Source of the DNA: Apiosordaria backusii | Taxonomy: Eukaryota > Ascomycota > Sordariomycetes > Sordariales > Lasiosphaeriaceae | Direction of reading: 5' to 3' | NCBI GenBank assembly: GCA_030549205.1 | Contig: JAUKTV010000011.1 | Location: 496,001-560,000, forward strand | DNA length: 64,000 nt | The notes under the pieces: model-generated | Told to the model about the DNA's origin: nothing | What the model saw: only the letters and a program-made list of their open reading frames with translations | The model's database searches: none | Shown: positions 33,601-44,810 of the stretch, piece after piece | How positions within the stretch are numbered: the first letter of the stretch is position 1 | Layout: each line of letters begins with the position of its first letter | Position numbers and translations under genes: made by a program

Positions 33601-35841
33601 CCGACCTACCGTAGCCAGATTATCATGGTCGTGATACAGATACCGACGGCCTCTCCGTCCCTCCTTTGGTCCTATATGCCAAGCATCTCACACGACATAT
33701 TTGCCATGTTTAACTTGGCAAAGTAGCTGTAGTGTGCCCTAAAACAAACAAGAGAATCTCGGCTCGTGTGCAGGCATCACCTGAACTCGGGAACATGGTT
33801 CAGGGTTGCGGCTCAAACACCAGCAGCAAAATCCCATGCCACAATAACCTCAGCTCAGGGAACTTCGGGGGGTTACCTTAGGCAGCGAAATTCTTTATGT
33901 TGTGAATGGATGGGTGGATCACTCATCCTTTTTCTTTGTCGAAAAAAACGAATATTGATGATAACGGGGGCTGATGTATGTATGTCAGATCTGGGTATTC
34001 TGAATATGGATGTGAGTTTGGGGGCGGACGATGGAGGTTCACAGTATTGCTTGTAGGGGAAGCTCGTTGAATGATACACTGGTAGCAGAGATGAACTGCT
34101 TAGTGGGACATCACGCTTTGTTGAGACATGGAATCTGATTCTGAAAATGTCTCTCACTGTTGAGTTTGGTGTAATTGTAACGAATACAGCGGCGCGGCAA
34201 CCATGAATTAGTGGAACTCAATGCCGAGCCTCAAAAACAGATCTGGCTGGGATGAGTATGTGTGTATGTGGGTAGGGAGAGTATTTAGAGTTCTGACTAC
34301 CGAAAGATGAGAAGGACAATGGAACCAACAGCCAACATGGCTGGCTACATGTAAGCGTGGAAGAGGAGGATAAATATGGCATGAGGCTGAGTGTCACGGC
34401 AAAGCACCCATATGGTGGATGGTGATTGTTTGGACGGCATCTATTAGCGTTGAAGGAGAGATCGGGATTTTTGAGTCATTCACAGGGGGGTGGTTGATGG
34501 CTAGAAACAAGCGTTGTCTTCATGAATGTATCTCTTTACTGTTGATATACCATAGAAACCAACTACGTCCGGCTGGTTTCCGGGTTCTGTGGGAGATGTA
34601 AGTCAATGATATTTCGAAGATGCTCAAGGGTCCGAAATAAACTCGAGCCACTTTTGATCATGAGGAGCTACTCTTGATGTAAGGTACATACTTCCTTCGC
34701 AATGACATCCTGGAGCTCCGCCACACAGAGCTCTCAACTGTGTCCATTCAATGATGGCTTTGTTGGTCTCATCAATACTCAATCTGAACGAAGCATCGGA
34801 ATTCTGAGTACTACCTGGTAGTGGCAATAGAAGTGGCTTGAATTGTTCGGATCAGGTGGAGGTTGGCTTAACTCTTTGTTGAAGTCGCGGTAAGCGGCTC
34901 TTGCCAAAAGCCTCGAGAACACCGCAAAACAGATGTATTTCTAATGATCTATGAAGTCACATCATGACCCCACCTTGCAGCCCAATATGTGTGTGAAGAA
35001 ATCCTCAAATTTCACGTGCCCAAATTATCATCAATGTGGAAGGAGCATTGGTGTTCCAAATCGCAGGCTACCACCTGTGGCTGCACAACCTCCTTCCGTC
35101 CAAACCTTGAGACGTCAAACCGGTGTCAACAGTGAAATTTTTTTAACGGGAAAGAGCATTCAGGACCAGGCAGAGGGGTCCGCATCAACAGCTCCGGTGG
35201 TTCTCTGCCAAATCCCCAGCAAGCCCCGGACTGTTGGAAAGCGCCGGGCTCAAAAAGAGGCGCTTGAGACTTTCCACATCGTTCCAACCCACACAACTCC
35301 CACAGACTCTGGAAGGTCTGCACCGTTTTCTCCCCGCTTCTTGGAAGGGAGTTGTGCGATTTTCCGCGAAGTGCTACATCGCACCTTCCTACAGCTTCAT
35401 CAACGTCACCCACCGAAAAGAGCAGCTGCTTCGGCAACAGGAGAAAAGATGTTTCGAAACCAGGCTTACAGCTCATTTCATCTTTCTGCAGGTGAAAACA
35501 GCAGAGAGTTAACCTACAGGTCGCGGGGTCGTGGTATGTCCAATCTCTCCTCTTCATCATCTCAACACCAAGCACTATCTACATGTCACTATCTCTCTGG
35601 TTCTCTCCCCCCCCAATCTCAACCCCACATCATTCACCAAGGTTCGACTTTTCATTCACTGCGACAACCAGTTTCTCACCTGATAAGGAAAATTGAATCC
35701 AATTTGACTATCGGTTTCGAAATAACAGCTGCACTAGCACCCACATCTACCCTACCTTTAAGGCATCACCCATTACCCCCTCAACTACTCCCTCCAGGAT
35801 CTACCCCTCCACAATTTTGTTAACAGATTCTCACCGTCTCA
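30700..35841. other. Large 5.1 kb intergenic gap between divergent genes
   Basis: Lies between the bZIP gene and the 533-aa protein gene. No gene is convincingly supported. It contains two unusually long open frames starting with ATG, at 31893-32660 (255 codons) and 34951-35823 (290 codons), neither with recognisable domains. A short minus-strand frame at 33345-33575 has a protein-like stretch. No transposon ends or repeats were noticed. Confidence 0.5.
34951..35823 (+). other. Long upstream open frame ending 18 nt before the next gene's start
   Basis: An ATG-started frame of 290 codons that ends just before the ATG at 35842. The composition is mixed, with Ser/Pro/His-rich stretches and no hydrophobic core pattern or domain I recognise. 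It may be a chance frame in a pyrimidine-rich leader, a long uORF, or part of an unrecognised gene. I do not claim it is translated. Confidence 0.2.
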
Positions 35842-37443
35842 ATGGATGTAGATGTAGTTTCGCCGTACTCCAAGATCTCCATGACTGCAGCAACAGGTTT
35901 GGAAACGAAGGAACAACCGACCTACACCACCGTTGGTTCCATCTACAACCCAAACGCAGCAACCCCCATTCAACCTCCCACTCGGCGGCCTAGGACCCGG
36001 AGATATCCCCAATCTCTGGAGTCCCCTTCCGGAGAGGCCTTCAACTTCCCGGATCCATTTACAGCCCTCCTCCTGAAGTATAAATTACCTCCTCCGCCTA
36101 CTACGGCCAATACACTGCGGCGGTATTCACCGCTGCAGCAAAACTACGATCGTGCTCTCAGTCCCATCAACGAACAGGAGTACTCCGTCCTTGCCAATTT
36201 CGGTATGGCGGTGCCTCCTACTATCCGGTCAGGAAATCTCCCTCCTCCTTCGGTCTTGGAAAATGATGATAGTGTTGCACCTGAGGACACCCTGGTATCG
36301 TCGCGGATCAGGGTCAAAGGGCTTACCAATCTTGCATCCTATCCTAATCCAATGCGGAAGGCTGCTCAAAAAGCACTTGCGAGAGCTCGGCCAGCTAACT
36401 TTGCGTTCAGTCGTCCCGAGGGTTTGTCCTCTCTCTCAATGGCAGCACCGGACTTTGGAACTGGAAGAGATCGACCCGCAGTTGCCACTCCTCGTCTTCC
36501 ATCCACTAGTTCATCCGGAACCCCTCAGCCATTGACAGCTGGACCACCAGGCCTGCGTCAGTTGAAGCGGACCACTTTTGATCCAGCCCAGCCCTCGATC
36601 CGTACCAGCCGCTTGGAGGACCAGAATGAACCCCCCACGGCCAGTTCTCATCTTCCAATCGGCTACCAGGCCAGATCTTCAAGCGTCATTCAGCCCTACA
36701 AGGCTGAAACCAACTACCTGGCTTTCAATGATCGAGAGCTCAGAGGAAGATATGTAGGGCATTCGACTCAGCTGTTCCAGCATAATATGTCGGGTAACTA
36801 TGGTTCAATCGCCCAGAAGTCACGCGTCTCTCCAGATTGGCGGCACTCTTCTTCAAGCACGCCATTTCAGTTCAATGGACCAGAACAGGAGCCGGTGAAA
36901 CGCTTTGTATACGACACTCTCCCTTTCGAGAGAATTTCAAAGTACTTCCCCAAAGGGCTCCCGCCCAACTATCATGGGCAGAACATCCTTGTGAGTGATG
37001 ACTGGGCCAGTCGTGCGATGATTGCCTCACAACAACCCCCTTTACAACGCCAGCTGGACATGCCATTCTATGCAGGCGAGGGGTTTTCGATTGGCCACTT
37101 GCAGAGGAAACTCGGGGCTATCGGCGTTGAACGTGAGCGACGCTTCGGGAGCGGCACTGACAAATCTGTTCCGCCGAAGCTAAGCATTGAGGAGGCAATC
37201 AATATGGAAGCCAGCGAGCATGTGAAGCCGATGTTGGAAATGACTTATGTTGCTCTCCTGAACTACAGGGATACTAGGAGGTCCCGGGGTCCAGTAAGTG
37301 CCTGGGGCCCTATTTTCGCCGAGCCAGACGAGTCCCTCATCGACCATTCACCCGACGGCAACAACAGCTTCTTTGACGATCCCAGAGTGGAGGTTCCCAA
37401 AAAGAAGAAGGTTACCAGGTTTCCTCGCAGACTCGGATATTGA
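35842..37443 (+). CDS. Unrecognised hypothetical protein, 533 aa
   Basis: Single exon from the ATG at 35842 (MDVDVVSPYSKISM) to the stop at 37443. I do not recognise the family. The first 370 residues are Pro/Ser/Thr/Arg-rich and look disordered, with basic patches such as PPTRRPRTRRYPQ. The C-terminal third looks more ordered and has longer stretches without low complexity: KRFVYDTLPFERISKYFPKG, AGEGFSIGHLQRKLGAIGVE and IEEAINMEASEHVKPMLEMT. It ends in a basic tail, VPKKKKVTRFPRRLGY, that could direct nuclear import. There is no signal peptide or membrane segment. Continuous coding character and length make it a likely real gene. A nuclear or RNA-binding role is only a guess from composition. 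Confidence 0.75.
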   Translation: MDVDVVSPYSKISMTAATGLETKEQPTYTTVGSIYNPNAATPIQPPTRRPRTRRYPQSLESPSGEAFNFPDPFTALLLKYKLPPPPTTANTLRRYSPLQQNYDRALSPINEQEYSVLANFGMAVPPTIRSGNLPPPSVLENDDSVAPEDTLVSSRIRVKGLTNLASYPNPMRKAAQKALARARPANFAFSRPEGLSSLSMAAPDFGTGRDRPAVATPRLPSTSSSGTPQPLTAGPPGLRQLKRTTFDPAQPSIRTSRLEDQNEPPTASSHLPIGYQARSSSVIQPYKAETNYLAFNDRELRGRYVGHSTQLFQHNMSGNYGSIAQKSRVSPDWRHSSSSTPFQFNGPEQEPVKRFVYDTLPFERISKYFPKGLPPNYHGQNILVSDDWASRAMIASQQPPLQRQLDMPFYAGEGFSIGHLQRKLGAIGVERERRFGSGTDKSVPPKLSIEEAINMEASEHVKPMLEMTYVALLNYRDTRRSRGPVSAWGPIFAEPDESLIDHSPDGNNSFFDDPRVEVPKKKKVTRFPRRLGY

Positions 37444-38643
37444 AGCATTTTCACATCCATTTTCGACAATGGTCCAAGGGAACAACCTAAGATGGGAGAG
37501 GATTCATGAGATGTGGATGGATGGTTGCAGGTTTTTGGTTTCTTTGCATTGTTGCAGTTTTGTTTTGTCTTTGCATCTTCTTTCCGGCCATTGGGATTTC
37601 ATTCAGGCATGCTTGGCTTTTTGGGCATCAACAGGAGAAGGCTGGAAAAAGGAAGATATCGACGGGCGAACGGATTCACTGTTAATATTTCATACCAGAG
37701 GGGTGAATCAACAACGAAACTGGCGTTGCATATTTTGGGCTGGAAAAATCTGGCTGGGGGAGATCGATTGCTTTGGAGAGCGAACAACAACAATTAATCA
37801 CGGACCACTGGGGATGGATGCTGGGCGGAGTTGAGGATATTTCGGCGAAGTTTGGGAAGGAAACGGCAGGAAGAGGATGTTGGTTTGTCGACATCCTGAA
37901 GTGTGTATTATGCTTGTATTTGAGGATTATCGTGAGCGGAACTTTGTAAATCCTGTTGGTAGTCGGTGGGTGCTAGTCGAGTTAGTCTTGTTGTCTCTGC
38001 GGGCTATTTTAATGGGACTTGTATTATAATTTGGGTTGGTGGTTGAGTGATGTTCTGTGTGTGTTAGGTGTGGATTGAGCCACTTGAACGTGTCATCCAT
38101 TTTCGTACAAATATGCTTCATGCTACTTTATCATCACCACCATCACCGCCCTCAACCACTCTCACTACTACACCACTATCATTGCCACCTTACTACCAGT
38201 ATCATCACCACTCTTGACTGTGTATGTTCTGTAGATTTCCCGACTATCCCTCCATTTTACCTTACTACGTTTTCTCGCCAAGCGCAACCACTCAACTTAA
38301 CTTGCTGATGTCCAAACTCTGAAACGCACTCACCACAACTTGACACATATTACATGCCTACGTCAAAAGAGCACAATACCCTCTGCCGGACAACGTCGCT
38401 TTATCCGAAGGGGCATATATCAACACCTTTAGATAGGTAGGTTTTAACTGATCAAGAAACAATAAGGTACCAGTTCTGATGATGAGAACTAAACTTATGG
38501 AGACCAACCAGGGGTCATGTAAACCAATTGAGAATTATCTCTCTGAGGGGCGATTCATGCCGCGCTTTGCAAAGGCGAAATATTAACCATAAGACTCTTT
38601 CCCTTGTCAAGCAGATATCTGATTCTCTCTCGGGGGTAGGGTT

Positions 38644-38661
38644 GGGGGGGGGGGGGGGGGG
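38644..38661 (+). repeat. Homopolymer run of 18 G
   Basis: Uninterrupted G run in intergenic DNA. Its length may be affected by sequencing error. It could form a G-quadruplex, and its flank GGGGGTAGGGTTG is also G-rich. Confidence 0.85.
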
Positions 38662-39504
38662 CAGGTGTTGTTTGTTGTGGTGGCGGTCTAAAATTTCCAA
38701 GGAAGGTATTCATTCTTCAAACGATGGGAGTCTGTCTTTCACAAAAGAACCAACGGTGCGTAAGAAACGGAAGAGGCTGGTTATGGAGAGTATAGGTATC
38801 TATCGAGCAATGAGGTGGGAAGCAGCGTATCGACGTGATAGAAATGGACTGGATCAAAAAGAGTATAGTGTCTCACAGCACGAATCACATCTTACACCGA
38901 ACATCAGTTATCAGAGAGAAAAAAAGGTGATCGACGAACAGCCTGCCTACCTAACCTATCATAATCGAGACACAAAAAGTTTTTGTACACCGGGAACACT
39001 CTGGCTCAATCAGACCAAGCTAATAAAACCTTCAACAACGTGGCGAGGGAAAACTAGCCCCCCAACTGACTATGTGTGCATCTGAAATTGGCAACTGTGA
39101 TTACTCCCAATGAAAAGCCACTAATCCCCCGAACCCCAAGTGAAATTTCGAGATAGGGGGAATATTTGATTAGTGCGTTGTCGGCAGTTGAGCTGTCAAG
39201 CCAGTTGTTGAAATCAATGTCAGACCCCTTAAACACACCGCACAGCATAGCAAGGGAAGCAAGAGACAGTTGTGATGAAAAGCATAGTAATATTCCAGAG
39301 CCCATCAGACAGAAGAGAGGCAACACGAGGGGGAAGTGAACGAAACAGGGAAAAAAAAAGACAGTTGAACCAAGCCTCCTTCGTCTTTCCTTCCCCGTTC
39401 CCCCGTTTCCTTGGCTGTCCAGATAAAGTGCTGGGGCTGTTGAAAAAAGGAAAAAAAAGGGTATTCTGTGACCGGCCATATGAAGATAATCAATCGTTGT
39501 GTAC

Positions 39505-39521
39505 AAAAAAAAAAAAAAAAA
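39505..39521 (+). repeat. Homopolymer run of 17 A
   Basis: Uninterrupted A run downstream of the septin gene's 3' end. Most likely a plain homopolymer tract; no retroelement sequence is visible beside it. Confidence 0.85.
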
Positions 39522-39866
39522 GAGCAGGTGGTTGTAGGTGTCTCTAACAAGCCCAACCGTCCCAAGACTTGCAGCAATGTCTCCCATCATGTCGGACACC
39601 GAACCCTAATAATTGGAGTCGGTTCATGCTAGGAAAGTCCTGCGGTTTCGTGACTGTCGGGAATATCCTTAGAGATAGAAGTCGTAAACAGCCGGTGAAG
39701 GGCCCCCAATCCAAATCTCGATGAACGCAGAGGAGGGACATGACCCTGGTGATGTAAGACTGTTAGGTCTGAATCGGAAAAGGAAAAAGCGCAGTCGTGA
39801 GTTCTGATGCGGCAGTGTCGTGTAAAAGCCACGCTGTGGCATGTGGCAGTCATACCCGGACCCGGG

Positions 39867-39878
39867 GGGTTAGGGTTT
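39867..39878 (+). repeat. Telomere-like element GGGTTAGGGTTT
   Basis: Two near-copies of TTAGGG, about 70 nt past the septin stop codon. A candidate telobox-protein site; function unknown. Confidence 0.6.
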
Positions 39879-39949
39879 GGATGTGGAAAGAAATCAACAT
39901 CCCTGGCGTCGGCAAGATCACCGGAGACCAGGGTTGTTCAACGTCAACT

Positions 39950-41603
39950 CTATCTGCGAAGCTTCGCCCCATCCCGTTGCTTGAGCCTGCTGGTTCGCCA
40001 GCCCTCATACCATTGTTCTCTGCTGAGCTCGCGAAGCTCGCCGCGCCACTCGTTGAATACGGCATCCTTGAGACGGACAAAGTCGCAGTGTTCCTCGTTG
40101 TAAGGGTCGGCAAAGCCCCATGGGAATTGGCGCCCAACAACGTCAGGCTCGTAAATGTCGGGGCTGATTATTGACATGGGGAAGAAAGGCACCTCATCTT
40201 CTTTCAGGGTTTCCTCTGATGCCTTGTTCCGACGGACAGAGCCGTTGGAGAGCCTCTTGGAAATGGGCGACGGGCTTTGCCCCTGAATAGGTAGGTTTTG
40301 GTCGTCCGCACTTCCCTCACCCTCGCTGTTTGATGATGGATGCTCTTCTTCGTCTTCGTCTTCTTCGAGGATCTTGCTAGAATCGGGAGTAGACTCGTCA
40401 TCGTCGGCATCCAAGCCCAGGGCCTCCAGGGGGTCGAGATTGGCCTTCTTGAGGCTGTCCCAAACCGACCTCTTGAGCACATTCATGTGCTTAGTTGTGA
40501 TGGTGTCGGCTTTGGCGATGACTGGGATGACAGTGGTTTTGCCTTGAAGAGTTCGGAGCACTTGAAGATCAAGGTCCTCATCGAGACTACCCAAGATGCG
40601 CGCATGTGGAAAATGCTTCCCGCCGTTGGCGTGACCGTTGGCGCTGGCTGCCTTGGCCGCGGCAACATTTCGGTCGAGTCGTGCCGGGTCGAGGACGAGG
40701 AAGACGGCGTGAATGTGGGTATCCTGTACACCGGGTGACCTTACAACCTTCATCTCCTCGGCAAAAGTCTCTTCGAATTTGCTCTCGAGGAAGCCGGACA
40801 TCTCTCGGAGTTGCAAGTCCACCACATTCTTCTCTAGACCCTCCGAGTCCCACAAAGTCAGGCCAATACGTTCGTTGTCGATTTCGGCCTCCAAGTAATG
40901 GGGGATAAAGTTGCCAGACGGCGGGGGCTTGGGAAGCTCTTCTTGCTCGATGGTGCTCTTAGAGCGCTTCTGGGCTGGGAGAGCAAGAGCGGCCTTGAGA
41001 AACTCGAGGAACGACGACTTGCCGGAGTTGGAGGTGCCGACGATGAGAATGCTACGGGGTGACTGGGGTCAATATCCTGGACTGTGAAAAGCAGCAACGA
41101 GATGGAATCAAGACTTACTTGAAAGGAGTCGGATCCTTCCTCCTTCGGACTCTTCTGGGGCTGTTGATGGTGCTCATTGCGCTGCTGGCATAACTGTAGC
41201 GACCGCGATGTGCCATGCTCCCCGTGCCAGCATAAGGGTCGAAGCCACCGTTGGGGATGGGAGGAGGGGGGATGCTAAAAGTCGAGCGTGCTGGTTCCAT
41301 GGAGGGGCGTGGGGCAGTAGTAGCAGCGGCGTCGGCAGGGGGACCAGCGGACGGAGGAGAAGCATATTCGGCTCTGCCAGAAACGATAGCGATCGAGTCG
41401 GGCCGGGTCTCTCCAAGACCTAACTGTGGTGCAGGGGCCCCATTGTAGAGGACTGGCAGGCGCGGCGGGGACTTGGAAACAGCATCGCGCTGGCGCTGGA
41501 GCTCCTGCTCCCGGGCCTGCTTCTGCTGCTTCTTCAAGTCGCCGCTCTTACTGCGTCGCAACAACATTCCACCGAGGCTAGAGCGACGAATGGGATGGGA
41601 CAT
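39950..41603 (-). CDS. Divergent septin GTPase
   Basis: Two exons (41119-41603, 39950-41051) give 528 residues. An N-terminal extension of 160 residues is Ser/Pro/Arg-rich. The GTPase domain starts NILIVGTSNSGKSSFLEF, with the P-loop at residues 167-174. Switch II is DSEG where typical septins have DTPG. The G4 motif is AKAD (VIPVIAKADTITTKHM). The septin-unique region is recognisable: FPWGFADPYNEEHCDF followed by VRLKDAVF. A long acidic insertion (EEDEDEEEHPSSNSEGEG) sits between G4 and that region. There is no long C-terminal coiled coil. Septins assemble into cortical filaments that guide septation and polarity. The odd switch motif and insertion suggest the filamentous-fungus-specific AspE-like group, but that placement is inference. 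Confidence 0.85.
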
Positions 41604-41885
41604 TTGCTTCCTTCAAAGACCACAGGAGTCAATGCTATCTCGGCAGTCAGCCGCTAAGGGGCAGCACAACGAGCCGGACGTTTCAAGCACAGTTCTCTGA
41701 GGCTGTGAGCTCTGATCTGTGTGGGCAGTCAAGACCTTCTGAGGGCCGGGACACAATCGAGCTTGCAGAATTAGGTTCTGACGGAACGCCTGCCGTAAAT
41801 GGAGACGGATCAGCCTGGAACTCGAAAGGGGGATGGGGCGAGCAGAGTAAACTCTGTCTTAAGCCGTGGCTAACCTTAAGAAGCA

Positions 41886-41909
41886 GGTTGCAACTTGGGT
41901 TGCAACTCG
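41886..41909 (+). promoter_or_regulatory. Tandem 12-bp motif GGTTGCAACTYG, two copies
   Basis: Two adjacent copies, each containing the 8-bp palindrome GTTGCAAC, lie 283 nt upstream of the septin ATG. Related GGTTGCA copies occur at 42015 and 42203. The spacing and palindrome suggest a factor-binding site; no factor is known to me. Confidence 0.4.
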
Positions 41910-44247
41910 GGTGGGAGGTGTCGATAAAAGAGGATGCTGAGAATCGAAGGGGAGTGCGAAACACAGTTTCGCTGGTGGCGTGTCAAGAGCTCCTGCTATT
42001 CGTATGGTTGTATTGGTTGCAATCAGGCGACTTGCGATTCGTCGGGATATCGATCTCCGAGGCTCTGTCTTGTAGTTGGTAGGTGCAGAGGGGCTCTTAA
42101 GGGCTCAAAGTGCCAGGCGGTGATCCTGAGGGAAGTCGCAAGAGGCAGGAACGTTTCGGGTGCGTGGTAGATGGTAACAAACACACGATGTCCCTCGGGT
42201 GCAGGTTGCAGAGCTTCTGGCAGTGTGCCGGTCAGCTTAAACGCATTCACTTTTTGTTCACATCTTCGATTCCCAAATCACAATTCCGGAATGCGCCCAT
42301 CTATGCGCCAGTGAAACCAACACTTGCTACCCCGCGATTCGGACTGCGACGATGCTCTCATGTCGTTGAGGGTGGATAGGTTGCCGCTAGGAATAGCTTC
42401 CCAGCAACACCCTGCTCCTCATCATCTTCCACCTGTCGCAAACAGTCTGACGGCACATTCCTCTTCCAAACCCGACCAATCCCATCTGGTATGATTCCAA
42501 GTTAAATTCAGACTTACACAAACCCTCGTTACTTTATGAAGAACCTGGGATTCGTTGGCGCTGCAACTGATGCCAAAACTCTCGCGGGACACAGTGCTCG
42601 GTGGCACGCGCTTGGATACGGTAGGTCGGTAGTGGAGACTTGCTCACGCGTAAAAAGGAACGACAGGCCGAGTGTGTAGAACAAACGGCGGGGGGGCAAA
42701 CAAAAAGGTAAAAGAGGTCGAATACAACAAGTCTGGCGATAAACAGCCTTCCAGGACCTGTACGACGAATATGATGCGGCGACGGTCCTTCTAGGGGGGC
42801 GATGGAAAGAAGAAGAGGACAGCACCTGTTCATCAGGAGCGCGCGAAGAGAAAAAAAAGTCCGATGACTGAAGAGATTGGCTGATGGTACCTGCACCAGC
42901 GGTACTGCAAATAAGAGCAGGGGGCCAACTAAAACAGATGGATCCGGGCACACTGGAAACTTGCTGCCACCTAAAGTCCCTTGGTTTCCGACCTAGTATC
43001 ATGCCAAGCCAAAGAAATGGCATCCAAGCCCTTCGAATGGACGATTCGAAGACTACCGAGCTTTCAAAAGATCAGATCGCTGCTGTCACCAAAACTCGTT
43101 GTGGTTGTGAGAGCGGGACAGGATGAACCCCTTTCCTGCATGTCTCATCCGGGCGAGAGACCGGACGGCCATGACGCTGCACCAACATGGCGTCTTCCCC
43201 GACTTTCAATCCCCGCCCTATATCTCGGCCCATCCTCTCTTCCATGCCGCCGACAGACATCAGACGATCACTAATGTCACCTAGCTCTCTCGCTACCTTT
43301 CAACAATCTTGATGACATCCAACAGACACCGACGATGGGAAATACCAGAGTAACACCTCGCCTCCTTTAAACTGCAGGGTCTAATGGCTGAGGTCGAAAC
43401 AGCCAATCACATGTCCGGAATCACACCCAACATGACTTCCATGCACGTTCCGTTTCTTCTTCACCAATCTTCAGAAGAAAAGCATTTGGCCGATTCTTGC
43501 TTCTTGACGATACACAGAAAAGGGTGCCTACGCATCAGCCCATGCACTGATCCGTTCAGCCAGCATGCTTTTACGAGGGCATGGGCTGGAAGAAGGAAAA
43601 CGAGTTCCACAAGCCACGTGAAAAGAGAAACGGTCCGACCCCGACCCCAGACGAGATGTCCGTGTCCAGCTGTGGTTTTTTTTCTAGAAGGGCGTTCATG
43701 TTTCTCTTCTTACTTATCACACTGCCATGCAGGCGCTCAGACTGAGGCACAGAACTGATATTGCTGACGACGGACGGCATGAAATAACTTTATATCCACA
43801 TTCAAAATTCAGGGTTCAGGAGTAGAAAACCACAGTTAAAATCCCTGAAGAACGATGAACTGCAGTGCATGCAGAGGACCAGGACAGCCCTGAACAAGGC
43901 AGGATCAGATTGTGTGGAGAAGAGATCGGGATTTGGTGTGTTTCAGAGTTAGACAGCATAAAGTGGCCCACCTTTATACATTTGAGGGTCATGGGGATGG
44001 GCGCTAAGCTGGTTTTGGGGGGTCAATTAATGGACACGGGGATGTGAGGACACGTCTTTTCTTTCTTTGATCTTATACGGATATTGCTGGCACTTTGAGA
44101 GGGTAAAAATATGAAGATCTTGACATGTCAAGCATATTCTACAAGACACATACGAGCCTTTGACACTGCTGATATGGAAATGCACTCATGTTTCTTGAAA
44201 TGGCACTAAACACCCAAGTTGAGTGGACCAACGACACAGGCCCCAAT

Positions 44248-44271
44248 TGTCAAAGTGTCAAAGTGTCAAAC
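44248..44271 (+). repeat. Three tandem copies of TGTCAAAG
   Basis: Perfect 8-bp unit repeated three times (last base differs) in intergenic DNA. A small microsatellite. Confidence 0.8.
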
Positions 44272-44810
44272 AACTACAGATGGAGTCGAGATTGAGATGG
44301 ACGATGTGTTCCCACTTCGTTCGAGTCCCCTAGGTGTATGTACAGCTAGTGTTTCGTTTCGAGCTGCTGTGACAACAACACATGAACCACTTGCCTGAAA
44401 CAGAATGGTACTGAGTCTATACTAATCGAGTGACTGAGTTTTTGACAGCTTTCAAACGACACTCATGGTCGATGAATGAGTTAATTGGTAAGGGGAAGTG
44501 TCCTCCATCTTCATAACTGCTCAGAAACAAACACAAAGCAAGAGCTTACATAGAAATATCTTATAGTCTACATCCTTCGTATATATATATCATACATGAA
44601 TTTGTCTCTATAATGCCAACATAGCTGGATGATGATACATCCTTCTTTTCCTGGTCACCTTGCTTCAAAAGTCAACAAACCGCCAACGCCAAAAAGGGGG
44701 TATCCTCTTCTAGTAGTCGATAGTTATACATGAATACCGCCGGCCTACCTGTAGTACCTTTCAGCCCCGTGATCCCTTCCCCTTCTCATATCATAAAGAC
44801 CATTGTAGAA

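Larger units (their letters stand above)
37444..39949. other. Intergenic between convergent genes, with homopolymer runs
   Basis: 2.5 kb with no supported gene. It holds a pyrimidine microsatellite-like stretch around 38130-38215, an 18-G run at 38644-38661, a 17-A run at 39505-39521, and telomere-like elements at 39602-39609 and 39867-39878. Confidence 0.55.
41604..44810. other. Intergenic: septin upstream region and MCP2 3' flank
   Basis: 3.2 kb with no supported gene. It contains the GGTTGCA motif cluster (41886-42209) close to the septin start and a short tandem repeat at 44248-44271. Confidence 0.5.

Noticed and set aside
39505..39521. 17-A run as a possible retroelement tail
   Set aside because: No reverse-transcriptase-like frame or target-site duplication is visible next to it.
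44319..44328. GTTCGAGTCC, resembling a tRNA gene B box
   Set aside because: No matching A box or cloverleaf-forming arms could be found around it.
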